NCBI RefSeq assembly: GCF_000155775.1
Contig: NZ_DS989813.1
Span: forward strand, 1 to 64,000
Length of the DNA stretch: 64,000 nucleotides
Source: Glaciecola sp. HTCC2999
Lineage (GTDB): Bacteria > Pseudomonadota > Gammaproteobacteria > Enterobacterales > Alteromonadaceae
Direction of reading: 5' to 3'
In this document: positions 29,178 to 38,692 of the stretch, piece by piece
Numbering within the stretch: position 1 is the stretch's first letter
Layout of the letters: every line of letters starts with the position of its first letter
Notes under the pieces: model-generated
Databases searched by the model: none
Seen by the model: the letters and a program-made list of their open reading frames with translations, nothing else
What the model was told of the DNA's origin: nothing
Made by a program: the position numbers and the translations under genes

Positions 29178-31442
29178 ATGGCGATATTGGCAATTGCGGT
29201 ACCTGTCCCACTGCGCAAAACGTTCAATTACACTTATGCTCAACCCGTAGAGTTAGGGGTGAGAGTGCAAGTGAGCTTTGCTAACCGTCCTTTAGTCGGG
29301 GTCGTCGTCGGGTGTGTGAATTCTATTGATGAAATACCTCTTGAACAGCAAGGTGACCCAAACAAATATAAACCGATTGATGCCGTGTTAGATGATACAC
29401 CGATGTTATCTCAGTCTTGGTTGAGTTTATTGCATTGGTTAGCCAGTTATTATCAGCACCCACTAGGTGAGGTGGTACAAACAGCTTTACCTAATGCGTT
29501 ACGTAAACCGCAATCCAGTCAGCCGACTCTAATCAATGTATTAGCGTTGAGCCCAACATTACAAGCTATCAATGTCCCTGGTAATGATATTACTCAGACC
29601 GTTCCATTTATTCATTTAAAAAGAGCACCAAAACAATTTGCGCTAGCTTGTTTTGTGGCAGCAAAAACACAGTCTGGCACTGTCGATAGTCTCACCAAGG
29701 ATGAAGTGAAACAGCATTTTAGTAGCGCTTTAATTAATGCGTTAATTAAAAAAGAGATCTTAATTGAATCGCAGCATCAGCTGACATCTGGGTGTTGGTT
29801 TGATCGAGTAGGGGCGGAGCACTTTGCACATATAGCAGAGCTACCTGCTAACGTTGAACAGTCTGTGGCGATAAGTGGGATAAGTGCGCAATTAAACCAG
29901 TTTAGCTGTTTTTTGATTGAAGGGATCACCGGCAGTGGTAAAACAGAAGTGTACTTGCAAGTCATTAATAAAGTGCTACAACAACGTCAACAAGTATTGA
30001 TTCTGGTGCCTGAAATTGGTTTGACTCCACAAACGGTATCGCGTTTTGAATCGCGTTTCGGCATCACTGTAGGTGTCTTGCATTCAGGGCTAACCGACAC
30101 AGAACGTTTAGTGGTTTGGCAACAGGCTCGTTTGAATCAAATCGGGATTGTGATTGGTACACGTTCTGCAATTTTCACCCCACTGCCAGAACTTGGAATG
30201 ATCATTATCGATGAGGAACATGATGACTCATTTAAGCAACAAGACGGACTCCGTTACCACGCTCGTGATCTAGCGATTATGCTAGCTCAGAAGCAGGGTA
30301 TTCCTATTGTACTAGGTACGGCGACACCCGTACTGGAGAGTCTGCATCGCGCCCTTACAGGAAAATTTCAGCATTTTAAATTAGAACAACGGGCAGGTAA
30401 TGCGACTGTGGCACCAGTGCATCTCATCGATATTTGCCAACAACCTCTTCACTATGGTTTAGCACCAGCCACCCTTGATGTAATGCAGTCGCATTTATCT
30501 CAAGGAAATCAGGTATTACTTTTTATTAACCGTAGAGGTTTTGCACCGGCGGTAGTATGTTCAAGTTGTGGGCACGTAGAAGATTGTCATGCATGTGATA
30601 AGCCCATGACCTACCATAAAACACAATCTCGCATGGTCTGTCATCAATGCTTAGCCCAAGCCAGTGCGCCTCATCATTGCAGTGTTTGTGGGGCCTCAGA
30701 ACTGATTACGCAAGGGATAGGAACCGAGCAACTTGAGCAAGGGCTAAATGAGTTATTTCCTCAATATTCCACTATTCGCATCGATTCCGACTCAATGCGT
30801 GGCAAACATACGTTATCTCAGACCATTGAGGCCGTTAATCAGCGTAAGCATCAGATATTATTAGGGACACAAATATTAGCTAAAGGTCATCATTTTGCCC
30901 ATGTGACTTGTGTGGTGATTATGGATGTAGATGGCGCATTATTTAGTGCTGATTTTCGTGCGCCTGAGAAATTGGCTCAATTAATTACCCAAATATCTGG
31001 TCGTGCCGGCCGAGCAGACAAGCCAGGGGAAACCTTTTTACAAACGACACAACCTGGCCACCCCCTGTTACAGGATCTGGTCAATAATGGGTATGGCCAT
31101 TTTGCACGTTTTGCACTTCACGAGCGGGAGCAAGCTGCTTTACCACCGTTTACTTATCAAGTTATTTTGCGCGCAGAAGACGAGTCACCCCAAAGAGCGA
31201 CGCAATTATTACAGTTTGCCCGTCACTTATTAACCAATATGCAGAATATTTCAACAATAGGGCCTGTGCCCTGTCTGATTGAGAAAAAACAAACTCGACA
31301 TCGCTATATGTTAATTATTCAGAGTCCGTACAGGAATTTACGCCAAAAGGTATTGGATACGATTATTGATGATTATGCGAAATATGCGAACAAGTTACGT
31401 GTTCGATGGTCTATTGATGTAGATAATATAGATTTTAATTAA
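29178..31442 (+). CDS. priA: Primosomal replication protein N' (PriA helicase)
   Basis: A 754-residue superfamily 2 helicase that restarts stalled replication forks. The N-terminal DNA-binding domain begins AILAIAVPVPLRKTF; helicase motifs are IEGITGSGKTEVYL (Walker A) and IIIDEEHDDSFKQQ (DEEH). The zinc region has CSSCGHVEDCHAC and CHQC plus CSVCG; the end has ISGRAGRADKPGE. I chose ATG 29178, which matches the family start and lies after a TATAAT element; ATG 29124 would add 18 unrelated residues. FtsN follows 51 bases later. Confidence 0.95.
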   Translation: MAILAIAVPVPLRKTFNYTYAQPVELGVRVQVSFANRPLVGVVVGCVNSIDEIPLEQQGDPNKYKPIDAVLDDTPMLSQSWLSLLHWLASYYQHPLGEVVQTALPNALRKPQSSQPTLINVLALSPTLQAINVPGNDITQTVPFIHLKRAPKQFALACFVAAKTQSGTVDSLTKDEVKQHFSSALINALIKKEILIESQHQLTSGCWFDRVGAEHFAHIAELPANVEQSVAISGISAQLNQFSCFLIEGITGSGKTEVYLQVINKVLQQRQQVLILVPEIGLTPQTVSRFESRFGITVGVLHSGLTDTERLVVWQQARLNQIGIVIGTRSAIFTPLPELGMIIIDEEHDDSFKQQDGLRYHARDLAIMLAQKQGIPIVLGTATPVLESLHRALTGKFQHFKLEQRAGNATVAPVHLIDICQQPLHYGLAPATLDVMQSHLSQGNQVLLFINRRGFAPAVVCSSCGHVEDCHACDKPMTYHKTQSRMVCHQCLAQASAPHHCSVCGASELITQGIGTEQLEQGLNELFPQYSTIRIDSDSMRGKHTLSQTIEAVNQRKHQILLGTQILAKGHHFAHVTCVVIMDVDGALFSADFRAPEKLAQLITQISGRAGRADKPGETFLQTTQPGHPLLQDLVNNGYGHFARFALHEREQAALPPFTYQVILRAEDESPQRATQLLQFARHLLTNMQNISTIGPVPCLIEKKQTRHRYMLIIQSPYRNLRQKVLDTIIDDYAKYANKLRVRWSIDVDNIDFN

Positions 31443-31493
31443 GCAAATTACTACAATAAACCAGATTATTCCATTTTAGGTATCATTCGCCCT

Positions 31494-32057
31494 ATGGCTC
31501 AGAAAGATTATATCAAACGTAAGCCTGCACCTCGTAAAAAATCAACCGGGTCTACACGTCGTACAAAACCAAAATCAAAGGGTGCTTCGGGTGTTTTTAC
31601 AAAGCTTAAAATTGCTCTAGCGATTTTGGTATTAGCCGGTTTTGCTTATTTTTTATATTCTATTAAAGATGATGGTATTCAACCGACAAATGAGCAAAAA
31701 GAGATAACGGTCACATCGAATATTGATGAGGTCGATCCTTTACCGGAGCTTCCGGAAGAAGAATGGGAGTTCATTAAGACGCTTCCAGGTTACGAGGTTG
31801 AAGTCGATGCTGAAGTGGCAACTTCGGATAAATTATATTTAATGCAATGCGGTTCATTTAAAATATTTGAACAGGCTGATTCGATGCGAGCTACCATGGC
31901 ATTCGTTGGGTTAGAACCGCAAATTAGAGGAACCCAATCAGGTTGGTATCGAGTCATATTAGGACCCTATGAATCCAAACGTGATGCCGAACGCGATCGT
32001 CACGTATTGCAACGTCAAAAGATTAATACTTGTGAAATCTGGCTTTGGAATCTATAG
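31494..32057 (+). CDS. ftsN: Cell division protein FtsN, SPOR domain
   Basis: A 187-residue bitopic division protein that triggers septal peptidoglycan synthesis. It has a basic cytosolic N-terminus (IKRKPAPRKKSTGSTRRTK), one transmembrane helix near residues 40-58, a short acidic periplasmic linker, and a C-terminal SPOR domain (about residues 110-187: LMQCGSFKIFEQADSMRATM, GWYRVILGPYESKRDAERD). It is shorter than E. coli FtsN, with a much reduced linker. The context priA-ftsN-hslVU is standard. Confidence 0.92.
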   Translation: MAQKDYIKRKPAPRKKSTGSTRRTKPKSKGASGVFTKLKIALAILVLAGFAYFLYSIKDDGIQPTNEQKEITVTSNIDEVDPLPELPEEEWEFIKTLPGYEVEVDAEVATSDKLYLMQCGSFKIFEQADSMRATMAFVGLEPQIRGTQSGWYRVILGPYESKRDAERDRHVLQRQKINTCEIWLWNL

Positions 32058-32156
32058 TCAGATTTCCCTTAGCCTTTCCCTTGAAATTTATAAATTCTTA
32101 CCCCACATATTACTTATTCGGCACATTTTAGTGCGTTATATAAATAAGGAATTCTT

Positions 32157-32681
32157 GTGACTACTATTGTATCAGTACGACGTGGTAACCAAGTTGTAAT
32201 GGCTGGAGATGGGCAAGTCTCATTGGGCAATACTGTGATGAAAGGGAATGCTAAAAAAGTGCGTCGCTTATATCATGATAAAGTCTTGGCTGGCTTTGCA
32301 GGTGGGACCGCCGATGCATTTACATTATTTGAGCGTTTTGAGAGTAAACTTGAAATGCACCAGGGGCATCTAACGAGAGCTGCAGTGGAGCTTGCTAAGG
32401 ACTGGCGTACTGATCGTATGTTACGCAAGTTAGAAGCATTACTAGCAGTAGCCGATCACACCGCCTCATTAGTAATAACCGGAAATGGTGATGTGATTCA
32501 GCCTGAAAAAGATCTGATTGCTATTGGTTCTGGTGGGCCTTTTGCTCAATCTGCCGCCACTGCACTATTAGATAATACTCAATTATCAGCTCAAGATATT
32601 GCCACGAAATCACTAACGATTGCTGGCGATATCTGTGTTTATACCAATCACTCGCAGACAGTCGAAACACTCGACTACTAG
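32157..32681 (+). CDS. hslV: ATP-dependent protease subunit HslV
   Basis: A 174-residue N-terminal nucleophile protease subunit of HslUV. The start is GTG at 32157 with TAAGGA upstream; after removal of Met the catalytic Thr begins [20 protein letters not shown], exactly the family sequence. [10 protein letters not shown] and [17 protein letters not shown] are also typical. hslU follows 27 bases later. It is likely heat-shock induced, but I see no clear sigma-32 promoter. Confidence 0.97.
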   Translation: MTTIVSVRRGNQVVMAGDGQVSLGNTVMKGNAKKVRRLYHDKVLAGFAGGTADAFTLFERFESKLEMHQGHLTRAAVELAKDWRTDRMLRKLEALLAVADHTASLVITGNGDVIQPEKDLIAIGSGGPFAQSAATALLDNTQLSAQDIATKSLTIAGDICVYTNHSQTVETLDY

Positions 32682-32708
32682 CCTACATCCAGCGCAAAGG
32701 AAATATTT

Positions 32709-34037
32709 ATGTCAGCTATGACTCCCAGAGAAATTGTTCATGAATTGGACTCTCATATTATTGGTCAGCAAGACGCCAAGCGAGCGGTGTCGATTGCCCT
32801 AAGAAATCGCTGGCGTAGAATGCAGTTATCAGAAGATTTACGCCAAGAAGTCACTCCTAAGAATATCTTAATGATCGGTCCTACTGGGGTGGGAAAAACT
32901 GAAATAGCACGTCGTTTAGCTAAATTAGCCAACGCGCCTTTTATAAAAGTTGAAGCAACTAAATTTACCGAAGTGGGTTATGTGGGTAAGGAAGTTGAAA
33001 CGATCATCCGTGATTTAGCCGACATCGCGGTAAAGATGACCAAAGAACAAGCTACTGCTAAGGTGAAGTTTCGAGCAGAAGAAGCTGCCGAAGAGCGTAT
33101 TTTAGATGTATTAATACCACCACCGAAAGATATTTTTGGCGATAACCAGGAAACAGATAACAAGTCTACACGCCAAGCTTTTCGTAAAAAACTACGTGAA
33201 GGTAAGTTAGACGATAAAGAAATTGAAATTGATATAGCAATGCCGCAAGTGGGTGTTGAAATCATGGCACCTCCTGGTATGGAGGATATGACGAACCAGT
33301 TGCAAGGTATGTTCCAAAATTTGTCAGGCAACCAGTCGAAAAAGAAAACACTACCGATTAAAGACGCTTTTAAATATTTAGTGGAAGAAGAAGCGGCTAA
33401 ATTAGTTAATCAAGAAGATTTAAAACAAGAGGCAATTGAATCACTAGAACAAAACGGTATTGTCTTTATTGATGAAATCGATAAGATTTGTAAACGAGAA
33501 GGCAACTCTAGTGCAGATGTTTCTCGTGAAGGTGTTCAGCGTGATTTGTTACCTTTAGTTGAAGGTTCGACGGTATCCACTAAACATGGCATGGTGAAAA
33601 CGGACCATATTCTGTTTATTACGTCGGGTGCGTTTCAGATGAGTAAGCCTTCTGACTTAATTCCTGAATTACAAGGGCGATTACCTATCCGAGTAGAATT
33701 ACAGGCCTTAGAAGTCAAAGATTTCGTACGCATTTTAACGGAACCCCACGCTTCATTAACAGAGCAGTATGTGGCATTACTTGGCACGGAAGGCGTTAGT
33801 GTTAACTTTACCCAAGATGGTATTCAACGTATTGCTGAAGCAGCATGGCAAGTGAATGAGCGTACGGAGAATATTGGTGCACGTCGTTTGCATACCGTAA
33901 TGGAGCGTTTGATGGAAGATATATCTTATGATGCCTCTGAGAAACAAGGTGAAGCGATAGAGGTTGATAAAGATTATGTTAATCGTCACTTAGAACTGTT
34001 AGTGGATAATGAAGATTTAAGTCGATATATACTTTAA
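32709..34037 (+). CDS. hslU: HslU ATPase subunit of HslUV protease
   Basis: A 442-residue AAA+ unfoldase that feeds substrates to HslV. Walker A is [17 protein letters not shown], Walker [15 protein letters not shown], the pore motif is near [10 protein letters not shown], and the C-terminal tail LSRYIL inserts into HslV. The length and intermediate domain are normal. Confidence 0.98.
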   Translation: MSAMTPREIVHELDSHIIGQQDAKRAVSIALRNRWRRMQLSEDLRQEVTPKNILMIGPTGVGKTEIARRLAKLANAPFIKVEATKFTEVGYVGKEVETIIRDLADIAVKMTKEQATAKVKFRAEEAAEERILDVLIPPPKDIFGDNQETDNKSTRQAFRKKLREGKLDDKEIEIDIAMPQVGVEIMAPPGMEDMTNQLQGMFQNLSGNQSKKKTLPIKDAFKYLVEEEAAKLVNQEDLKQEAIESLEQNGIVFIDEIDKICKREGNSSADVSREGVQRDLLPLVEGSTVSTKHGMVKTDHILFITSGAFQMSKPSDLIPELQGRLPIRVELQALEVKDFVRILTEPHASLTEQYVALLGTEGVSVNFTQDGIQRIAEAAWQVNERTENIGARRLHTVMERLMEDISYDASEKQGEAIEVDKDYVNRHLELLVDNEDLSRYIL

Positions 34038-34054
34038 TTGATTTAAAACTAATA

Positions 34055-34091
34055 GGTGTTATCAATATTAACGACTAATATTGATAACACC
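34055..34091. terminator. 16-bp perfect inverted repeat after hslU
   Basis: GGTGTTATCAATATTA (34055-34070) pairs perfectly with 34076-34091 across loop ACGAC. It is 17 bases after the hslU stop. No T run follows on either strand, so termination would be atypical; it may protect the hslVU transcript end or act as a binding site. Confidence 0.55.
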
Positions 34092-34158
34092 ACACTCATA
34101 AATATAACGCTTAGAAATGAACACTAAATCAATGCTCATTAACAAAAATTATATTTAT

Positions 34159-34392
34159 TTAATGTATGCTGAGCTTAAGTTTTTCGATACGTTGCATTTC
34201 CGATACGTATCCAGAAATTAATCCTGCCCTATTTTTCAAATTAAGTTTTTTGTAGATATTAGCGGCATGAAACTTAACCGTTCTTTCACTAATAAAAAGC
34301 GTATCGCCAATCGCTCGGTTGGTCATTCCCTTTGTTATGTGGTTTGCGACTTGAAATTCTCTCGGCGATAAACAATGTAACTCTTTTTGCAT
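34159..34392 (-). CDS. Stand-alone LuxR-type helix-turn-helix protein
   Basis: A 77-residue protein that is only a GerE/LuxR DNA-binding domain: LSPREFQVANHITKGMTNRAIGD, then LFISERTVKFHAANIYKKLNLKNRAGL. It has no receiver or ligand domain and no upstream frame that could supply one. Such short regulators exist and can act as constitutive dimers. It is divergent from the response regulator gene across 373 AT-rich bases, so it could control that operon; this is inference. Confidence 0.8.
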   Translation of the reverse strand: MQKELHCLSPREFQVANHITKGMTNRAIGDTLFISERTVKFHAANIYKKLNLKNRAGLISGYVSEMQRIEKLKLSIH

Positions 34393-34765
34393 ATAAATAA
34401 TCCTTTTTAATTGTCAGTAAAATCAATTGTAAAAATAGAAGGCGACAACATGTGGATTTTTTAATCACTCTATATATTTTATAAAAGTATTTAAGAAATT
34501 CTGTAACACACTTCTTTTTTTCAATATTAATGTTAGATAAAAAATAATATTTCGCCAATTAAAATTGATAAATATGAATTGTTAAATCAAAACTCAAATA
34601 AAGTGCTGCACTATGTGTATGATATTTATATTGTTTTTATAAAGATGAAATGTAATTCATTAGAAAAACTAGACCAAAGGAGAGCATATCTATTTCCTAT
34701 GCTCTTTAAGTTTGTGTTAAGTTAAGCATGATATTTTTTAATTATACTCAATCAAAAAGTCCTTT
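34393..34765. other. AT-rich intergenic region between the HTH gene and the two-component operon
   Basis: No gene that I can support. The region is strongly AT-rich. An inverted repeat AGAGCATA (34681-34688)/TATGCTCT (34698-34705) lies about 60 bases before the response regulator start and may be a hairpin or operator. AAAGGAG at 34676-34682 resembles a ribosome site, but no good reading frame follows it. Confidence 0.4.
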
Positions 34766-35437
34766 ATGCATATCTTATTAGTAGAAGATGAAATTGCCTT
34801 GGCCAATGAAATTTGCCAATCGTTACGACAAGCACAGTACGCTGTATCGCATTTAGGCCACGGTAAACAAGCCATTATTGCAGCACAGAACGGTGATGTT
34901 GATATTATAATTTTAGATTTAGGTTTACCGGATATAGATGGCTTAGACGTCATAAAAAAAATTCGTTCTTTGCAATTAGCGATTCCTATATTGGTTCTCA
35001 CTGCGCGTGGACAGCTTTCAGATAAGATTAATGGATTGGATGCTGGTGCTGACGATTACTTGCCTAAACCATTTGCTCTAGAGGAATTACTGGCTAGATT
35101 AAGAGTGCTGCAACGTCGTTTAGGTACGGTGATGAGCTCCACCATAGAAATCAGTCAAGTCTCTTTAAATATCGATTCAATGCTAGTCACCGTAAATGAC
35201 ACAATGATTCAATTACGGCGCAAAGAATTTATGGTGCTGCGTGCTTTAATGGAGCGTGCTAATCGAATCGTATCAAAAGCGCAATTAGAAAGTATGCTCT
35301 ATGAATGGGGACATGAGGTATCGAGTAATGCCATTGAAGTACATGTTCATAATTTAAGAAAAAAATTACCAGAACATTTTATTACCAACATACGTGGTGT
35401 TGGCTATTGTATTCCTAAATCAGAGTCAGCGACCTAA
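34766..35437 (+). CDS. OmpR/QseB-type response regulator
   Basis: A 223-residue two-component regulator. The receiver has the acidic pair VEDE, phospho-acceptor Asp51 in ILDLGLPDIDG, the Thr of LVLTARG and Lys of LPKPF. The C-terminal winged helix spans about residues 125-220, with LRRKEFMVLRALME and SNAIEVHVHNLRKKL, ending in the usual RGVGYCI. Its stop is directly followed by the kinase start. It probably controls the downstream envelope redox genes, but the signal is unknown. Confidence 0.93.
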   Translation: MHILLVEDEIALANEICQSLRQAQYAVSHLGHGKQAIIAAQNGDVDIIILDLGLPDIDGLDVIKKIRSLQLAIPILVLTARGQLSDKINGLDAGADDYLPKPFALEELLARLRVLQRRLGTVMSSTIEISQVSLNIDSMLVTVNDTMIQLRRKEFMVLRALMERANRIVSKAQLESMLYEWGHEVSSNAIEVHVHNLRKKLPEHFITNIRGVGYCIPKSESAT

Positions 35438-36775
35438 ATGCATTCCCTTCAACGCTTAATTACATTTTTACTGCTTTCCAGTGTGATCTTAGTCGTAACG
35501 GTGGCCGTCTTAGGCGGTTATCGACAATTAGTATTGAATACTCAGCAGTTGTATGATGGTGAGTTACAATCCGTAGCACACAGCTTAATTCAAATACCAT
35601 TGGATTCAAGCTCATTTGACTCACAAGCGTTATTATCAACAGCAGATAATGGTTTTTTAACTATTCAAATTTGGCAAGACACACAGTTATTATTTCATAC
35701 ACAGAATAGTCCTACTTATCCGGTGAGCCAAGTACCGGGTTTTATGGATGTCAATTTTCTTGATGACCGTTGGCGGGTTTTTATGCTTGAAGCCAATGAT
35801 AGACAAGTCATAGTTGGATATTCATTATCTGTACGAGGTCTCCAGACGGATCAATTTATTGCTTCTTCTATTTGGCCATTACTGATCGCATTACCCATTC
35901 TGGTAATTTTGATCATCGGGTCTGTCAAGTTCGGTTTGAGGCCGATGCAACAACTAACAAAATTACTAGCGAAACGCTCTTCTCAGGCGTTGCAACCCAT
36001 TGAACTAGATCATGATTATGCCGAATTAAACCCCGTGGTCGCTACCATTAATCGGTTACTTAATGAGGTCGAACAGGGAATGTCTCGTGAAAAAAGTTTT
36101 AGTGGGAATGTGGCACATGAGCTTCGAACACCTTTAAGTATCTTAGCATTGTCCTTACAAAATTCACTCAACGAAATCCCTAAGGATTATCATGGTCGTA
36201 TTGATACGCAAAAGAATGAAGTCGCTAGGTTGACTCGTATTGTTAATCAACTTTTATTACTTTCTCAAACCCATCCTGAACATCACCAGGTTATCTGGCA
36301 GTCTATTCCTATTGAAGCCTTGACCCAAGAAGTCATTAGTGATCATTATTCAAGTTTCATGGCAAAAGAACAAAGCATTGAATTAGTATGCGATCTGCCG
36401 TCGGATTTTATGTACATTTCAGAAAGTGAGTTGTTTTCATCATTATTAGGCAATGTGCTGAGTAATGCGCATAAATATGCGCCGGTAGGTGGCAAAGTGA
36501 TGTTGTGGTTAAGTCTTGATGAAGCTTCTAAAAGCTTGATGTTACGCATCGATAATGAAGGAACATGCCCAAGTTCAAGTACATTGAGTATGATGAGCCA
36601 ACGTTTTTATCGAGCCCCTGAGCATCATCATATACAAGGTGCGGGCTTGGGACTGGCATTGGTTAAGCAAATTGTTGCACTGCATGAAGGTACGATTACT
36701 TTTATGCAGAGTGACAGTCTAGGCGGGGTATCAGTGAATATTTCCTTACCAGTATTCGCAGGCTTATCTGCATGA
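35438..36775 (+). CDS. Sensor histidine kinase
   Basis: A 445-residue inner-membrane kinase. Transmembrane helix 1 lies near residues 7-28 and helix 2 near 145-168, enclosing a periplasmic sensor of about 115 residues with no metal-binding cluster I recognise. After a HAMP-like segment comes the HisKA motif GNVAHELRTPLS with His227, then N, G1 and G2 boxes (LSNAHKYAPVGG, GAGLGLALVKQIV). It resembles QseC/PmrB-type kinases. It overlaps the cupredoxin gene by ATGA, tying sensing to that operon. Confidence 0.92.
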   Translation: MHSLQRLITFLLLSSVILVVTVAVLGGYRQLVLNTQQLYDGELQSVAHSLIQIPLDSSSFDSQALLSTADNGFLTIQIWQDTQLLFHTQNSPTYPVSQVPGFMDVNFLDDRWRVFMLEANDRQVIVGYSLSVRGLQTDQFIASSIWPLLIALPILVILIIGSVKFGLRPMQQLTKLLAKRSSQALQPIELDHDYAELNPVVATINRLLNEVEQGMSREKSFSGNVAHELRTPLSILALSLQNSLNEIPKDYHGRIDTQKNEVARLTRIVNQLLLLSQTHPEHHQVIWQSIPIEALTQEVISDHYSSFMAKEQSIELVCDLPSDFMYISESELFSSLLGNVLSNAHKYAPVGGKVMLWLSLDEASKSLMLRIDNEGTCPSSSTLSMMSQRFYRAPEHHHIQGAGLGLALVKQIVALHEGTITFMQSDSLGGVSVNISLPVFAGLSA

Positions 36776-37161
36776 GAATAACAGTATATTTAATGGCGTT
36801 ATGTTGTTTACTTTTTCCGTTGAGAGGTCACAGCTTTTCGCCGTTAATTGTTAAGCATATCGAGATTAAAGCTCATTTATTCTATCCCAGTGAAGTGGTT
36901 GTACCTGAAAAAACACCCATCCAATTGTTGATTACGAATCAGGATGAGGCACCAGAGCAATTTGATAGTTTCATATTAAATCGTGAAAAACTGATCTTTC
37001 CACAACAAACGGTGACGATATTTTTACCAAAACTGGCTGTCGGTCAATATGATTTTATGGGGGAATACCACCCACATACTGCCAGAGGGGTAATTAAAGT
37101 GGTGTCTGAAAATAGTTACCAAGCACTGCCAAAAGAAGGGGAAACCGATGTTGAGCAGTAG
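36772..37161 (+). CDS. Periplasmic cupredoxin-like protein
   Basis: A 129-residue exported protein with a signal peptide ending near GHS-F. The mature part is a cupredoxin_1-like beta-sandwich: FYPSEVVVPEKTPIQLLITN, EAPEQFDSFILNREKLIFP, GQYDFMGEYHPHTARGVIKV. The phrases match the cupredoxin components of EfeO- and FtrB-type iron uptake. The classical type 1 copper His-Cys-His-Met set is absent; the HPH near residue 102 and acidic residues could bind metal. It overlaps the next gene by 14 bases, as in FtrB-FtrC pairs. Confidence 0.82.
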   Translation: MRITVYLMALCCLLFPLRGHSFSPLIVKHIEIKAHLFYPSEVVVPEKTPIQLLITNQDEAPEQFDSFILNREKLIFPQQTVTIFLPKLAVGQYDFMGEYHPHTARGVIKVVSENSYQALPKEGETDVEQ

Positions 37162-37900
37162 CATACTTAACGCTATCAATGCGTGGTTACCGATTTGTTG
37201 GTTTATCAGTTTTCTATATATTTTAGTCCCTGAACTTAAAGGTTTAAAGCGACGTTGGGTGTCAGTATCTGTCGGATTGATTTGTAGTATCGCTATTATT
37301 ATAGGTGTATTTCCATCATTCTTATTAAGTCAAAATTGGGAAGCCATTTTCATTTTATCATTACTTGGATTTGTATACTTTACATGGCGTTTTTTTTATT
37401 TGGGACAAAATAAAGATCATTCACAGTGGCTATTATTAAGTGCGTTAATCTGTTTGCAATTCCCTTTGTTAATGTCACATATCACTTATTTGTATAGCGC
37501 ATTTTTTCACTTACAGAGTCAAGCATTAGTGATATTGACAGGCACTGGGGTGGGTCTCCTCATTAGTCTAGCCTTATCAATGACGTGGTTTTTAATCGGC
37601 GTCTTCGTGCTTAAGCGTTCTGCTTGGTTGATGTGTCTTTTTGTTTTATTTATTGCTGGCCAATTACTATCGATTGAGCATTGGTTGGTCCAAATATTAT
37701 GGGGAGCATGGTTGCTACCTGTATTAGACCTTAGTGAGTGGGTGAATCAAGCATCAATTCTTGGGATCTTACTCTATAACATCTTTGGTTTGCACGCGAG
37801 TGTCAGTATTACTGGATTAATATTGTATAGTTTAGCTATCAGCGTCGGCGTTTACGGGTGTTACATTCACATTTTTTCAGGCTCAAAGGAGCAAATATGA
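37148..37900 (+). CDS. FTR1-like integral membrane protein lacking REXXE motifs
   Basis: A 250-residue inner-membrane protein with about seven to eight hydrophobic helices. Its position after a cupredoxin, the MLSSSIL start and the LLYNIFGLHASVSITGLILYS end suggest an FTR1-type (FtrC/EfeU) scaffold. The first helix reads NAINAWLPICW where FTR1 proteins have the iron-binding R-E-x-x-E, and no REXXE occurs anywhere. It may therefore have lost iron permeation or carry electrons, heme or another cargo. Homology is a judgement from short similarities and is uncertain. Confidence 0.55.
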   Translation: MLSSSILNAINAWLPICWFISFLYILVPELKGLKRRWVSVSVGLICSIAIIIGVFPSFLLSQNWEAIFILSLLGFVYFTWRFFYLGQNKDHSQWLLLSALICLQFPLLMSHITYLYSAFFHLQSQALVILTGTGVGLLISLALSMTWFLIGVFVLKRSAWLMCLFVLFIAGQLLSIEHWLVQILWGAWLLPVLDLSEWVNQASILGILLYNIFGLHASVSITGLILYSLAISVGVYGCYIHIFSGSKEQI

Positions 37901-38613
37901 AAGGTATGCTACCCATCGGATCTTATTGGCTATCCATCCTGTTATTGAGTTTTGTCACCCTTTCACAAGGCCATGCAACTGGAGTGGTGGATAGAGTGTA
38001 TAAACCGAATATTCTACCTTTAGAGAAAAACGTGGAATGGCGTTTAGTTTCGCGTAACGCGCCGAGCGGGAATGAACTACTCCAACGCATTGGCTATGGG
38101 CATGCGTTAGCTGAAGGCTTTCTAGTGCAAGGTTTTATGCTAGGTAAACGCGATAATAATGACCAATTTGGAATCGCTGCATACGAGATTGAAGTACGTT
38201 GGATGATTGGGCAACAAGGACAATATTGGGCTGATACTGCTGTGTTGTTAGAAATCGCAAAAGACCATCATCAAGATCAATATCAAGCAAGCCTTGGCCT
38301 TATTAATGAAAAACAATGGGGGCGAACTATTTTAGCAACGAATCTCATTACCAAACAAACGTTTGGAGCGGATACTAATAATGTATTAGAAGCTGAATTT
38401 AGAATGCAATATCGGTATTTGTTTACACCGGCATTTCAACCTGCGCTTGAAATTTATAGTGACCGAGATTTTCAAGGGATTGGTCCAGGTTTTATGGGAG
38501 TTGCCAAGTTTAGTCCAAAACAACATCTCAAGTGGGAATTGGCATTTATAAAAGGTGTTAACGGCAATAAAAAAGATCACACTTTACGGGCAGGCTTAGA
38601 GTGGACATTCTAA
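37897..38613 (+). CDS. Exported outer-membrane barrel-like protein
   Basis: A 238-residue protein with a signal peptide (about 27 residues, ending GHA-T) and amphipathic beta-strands ending LRAGLEWTF, the C-terminal Phe of barrel proteins. I start at ATG 37897, which has AAAGGAGC upstream and overlaps the preceding stop as ATGA. I do not recognise the family. It is the last gene of the tightly overlapping front half of the operon. Confidence 0.65.
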   Translation: MKGMLPIGSYWLSILLLSFVTLSQGHATGVVDRVYKPNILPLEKNVEWRLVSRNAPSGNELLQRIGYGHALAEGFLVQGFMLGKRDNNDQFGIAAYEIEVRWMIGQQGQYWADTAVLLEIAKDHHQDQYQASLGLINEKQWGRTILATNLITKQTFGADTNNVLEAEFRMQYRYLFTPAFQPALEIYSDRDFQGIGPGFMGVAKFSPKQHLKWELAFIKGVNGNKKDHTLRAGLEWTF

Positions 38614-38660
38614 GTAAAATTTTCTTTACTTAAGCATCGTTTAATTTTCAGGTCGTATTA

Positions 38661-38690
38661 TCACACTATCTTAATTTTATATCAGTGTGA
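38661..38690. promoter_or_regulatory. Inverted repeat at the thioredoxin gene start
   Basis: TCACACT (38661-38667) and AGTGTGA (38684-38690) are perfect inverted arms separated by 16 AT-rich bases; the right arm reaches three bases before the chosen ATG (38693) and includes the alternative GTG. It could be an operator for an internal promoter or an RNA hairpin that hides the start. Function is inference. Confidence 0.5.
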
Positions 38691-38692
38691 TT

